Source of the DNA: Bacteroidales bacterium
Lineage (GTDB): Bacteria > Bacteroidota > Bacteroidia > Bacteroidales > VadinHA17
Assembly: GCA_013314865.1 (NCBI GenBank)
Contig: JABUEV010000064.1
Coordinates: 1-9,391, forward strand
DNA length: 9,391 bases
Direction of reading: 5' to 3'
Within the stretch, counting starts at the first letter, position 1; each line of letters opens with the position of its first letter. A model generated the notes under the pieces. That model saw only the letters and a list, made by a program, of their open reading frames with translations. It was not told where the DNA came from and ran no database searches. Position numbers and translations under genes: made by a program. Positions 8,241-9,391 of the stretch are shown here, piece by piece.

Positions 8241-9391
8241 TAGAAGGAAACAACATACGGGGATATTATTTTGTAGGCATTGGTGGCATCGGAATGAGCA
8301 ACCTGGCTCTTTATTTTCTAAAAAAAGGGTTTGAGGTTGCAGGATACGACCGTACTGAAACCTTCATTACCCGGTCGCTTGCTGAAGCAGGATGCAATAT
8401 TTCATACTGCGACAGTGTGGAATCTATCCCATATCTTTTCAGAGAAGCTTCTTCAGCCAGGGATGTGATAGTGATATATACTCCTGCAATTCCCCTGGAT
8501 AATCAGATAATTTCCTGGTTCAGAAACAATGGTTACCGGCTGTTCAAAAGAGCTGAAATTCTCGGTGAACTGTCAAAACAGACAAACACTGTGGCTATTT
8601 CAGGCACGCACGGAAAAACGACCATTTCAACAATGACAGCTCATCTGCTTAAACAATCACACCTGGACTGTTCTGCATTTCTCGGGGGAATTTCCAAAAA
8701 CTACGGATCAAACCTTATACTTGGGAAAAGCAGGTTCACTGTTATGGAAGCTGATGAATTTGACAGGTCATTCCACCATCTCAGCCCTTTTATATCAGTT
8801 GTCACCTCACTCGACCCTGATCATCTGGATATTTACGGTGATCTGACATCAATGGTGCAGGCGTACATTGAATTCTGCGGTAAAACCAGAAAGGGAGGAT
8901 ACCTTTTGGTCAACAGCAGAATAAAAGAAAAGATTGTAAAACCGGCCGGTGTCAATTTCTACACTTATGGGTTCTCTGAGGGATCAGATTATGTGGCAAC
9001 CGGAATCAGAAGGGAGAAAAATGTCTACATATTTGATATTCAAACCCCTGACGGGGTGCTTAATAATATTGAGTTTGCTTTGCCTGGCAAGGTAAATGTG
9101 GAAAATCTTACAGCAGCAATTGCAGTATCCCTGCTCTGCGGTGTAAGTGAGAATGAAATAAAAGAAGCGGCCAAAACATTTAAGGGTGTCATCAGAAGAT
9201 TTGATGTGAGGTATGACAACCATGGGGTGACATACATTGATGATTATGCTCACCATCCTGAGGAGATCAGGGCATTTATAATGTCAGTTAAGGAATATTA
9301 TGCTGGCAGGAGAATAACCGGCATCTTTCAGCCGCATCTTTACTCGCGGACGCGCGATCTTGCAAAGGGAGTTGCTTCGGTGCTTGATGAA
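8237..9391 (+). CDS. murC: UDP-N-acetylmuramate--L-alanine ligase MurC, 3'-partial
   Basis: Cytoplasmic Mur ligase that adds L-alanine to UDP-MurNAc, the first amino-acid step. The frame runs from ATG 8237 to the last base of the window without a stop: 385 codons of an expected 450-480, so the end of the C-terminal domain lies outside. Visible: the Rossmann-like loop G14-IGGIGMS21; the P-loop G123-T-H-G-K-T-T129, whose His is typical of MurC; E171-A-D-E-F-D176 (E. coli has EADESD); PDHLDIYGD; R320-R-F-D323 before the C-terminal domain; DDYAHHP at 335-341; and FQPH at 364-367 with nearby R371 and R373. Mpl, a related murein-peptide ligase, is less likely given the operon position and motifs. 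The ATG shares four bases with the murG stop (ATGA), indicating translational coupling. ftsQ, ftsA and ftsZ are expected downstream but are not visible. Confidence 0.96.
   Translation, partial: MIEGNNIRGYYFVGIGGIGMSNLALYFLKKGFEVAGYDRTETFITRSLAEAGCNISYCDSVESIPYLFREASSARDVIVIYTPAIPLDNQIISWFRNNGYRLFKRAEILGELSKQTNTVAISGTHGKTTISTMTAHLLKQSHLDCSAFLGGISKNYGSNLILGKSRFTVMEADEFDRSFHHLSPFISVVTSLDPDHLDIYGDLTSMVQAYIEFCGKTRKGGYLLVNSRIKEKIVKPAGVNFYTYGFSEGSDYVATGIRREKNVYIFDIQTPDGVLNNIEFALPGKVNVENLTAAIAVSLLCGVSENEIKEAAKTFKGVIRRFDVRYDNHGVTYIDDYAHHPEEIRAFIMSVKEYYAGRRITGIFQPHLYSRTRDLAKGVASVLDE

Noticed and set aside
8320..8326. Run of seven A in murC (in-phase A AAA AAA) as a frameshift site or sequencing error
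   Set aside because: The zero frame continues through all MurC motifs, so no error is evident. A -1 shift would end after two codons, near residue 31, giving a useless fragment. This looks like chance.

Overview
This window is an internal slice of a bacterial dcw (division and cell wall) cluster. Seven genes, all on the + strand, run head to tail with almost no space between them: ftsI (5' end cut off by the window), murE, mraY, murD, ftsW, murG and murC (3' end cut off by the window). No stretch without a gene exceeds about 10 bases. I see no RNA gene, mobile element, CRISPR array, long repeat or terminator.

The organism is most likely a member of the Bacteroidota. The evidence is the gene order ftsI-murE-mraY-murD-ftsW-murG-murC with no murF, a MraY of 417 residues (the E. 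coli protein has 360), an FtsI with a single C-terminal PASTA domain and the active-site context EPGSTFK, a MurC with EADEFDRSF, and weak or absent Shine-Dalgarno sequences before most starts. GC content looks moderate by eye. I cannot resolve the family or genus; a Bacteroidales-like lineage is a guess. The MurE DNPR motif indicates a meso-diaminopimelate-type peptidoglycan.

Layout: 1-1865 encodes most of the division transpeptidase FtsI (PBP3 type). 1867-3324 is murE, which adds the third stem-peptide residue. 3333-4586 is mraY, which makes lipid I. 4591-5925 is murD, which adds D-glutamate. 5936-7147 is ftsW, the septal glycan polymerase that partners FtsI. 7128-8240 is murG, which makes lipid II. 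8237-9391 is the first 385 codons of murC, which adds L-alanine. Together they cover cytoplasmic precursor assembly (MurC, MurD, MurE), the lipid-linked steps (MraY, MurG) and septal polymerisation and cross-linking (FtsW, FtsI). MurF, the ligase that completes the pentapeptide, must be encoded elsewhere.

Spacing is 1, 8, 4 and 10 bases, then overlaps of 20 and 4 bases. This indicates one polycistronic transcript with probable translational coupling. All catalytic motifs I checked are intact, with no frameshift or in-frame stop. I see no new biological system here; the region is essentially ordinary. The points worth a second look are a possible -1 slippery site before the FtsI PASTA domain, the MraY insertion, a variant FtsW signature and the missing murF.
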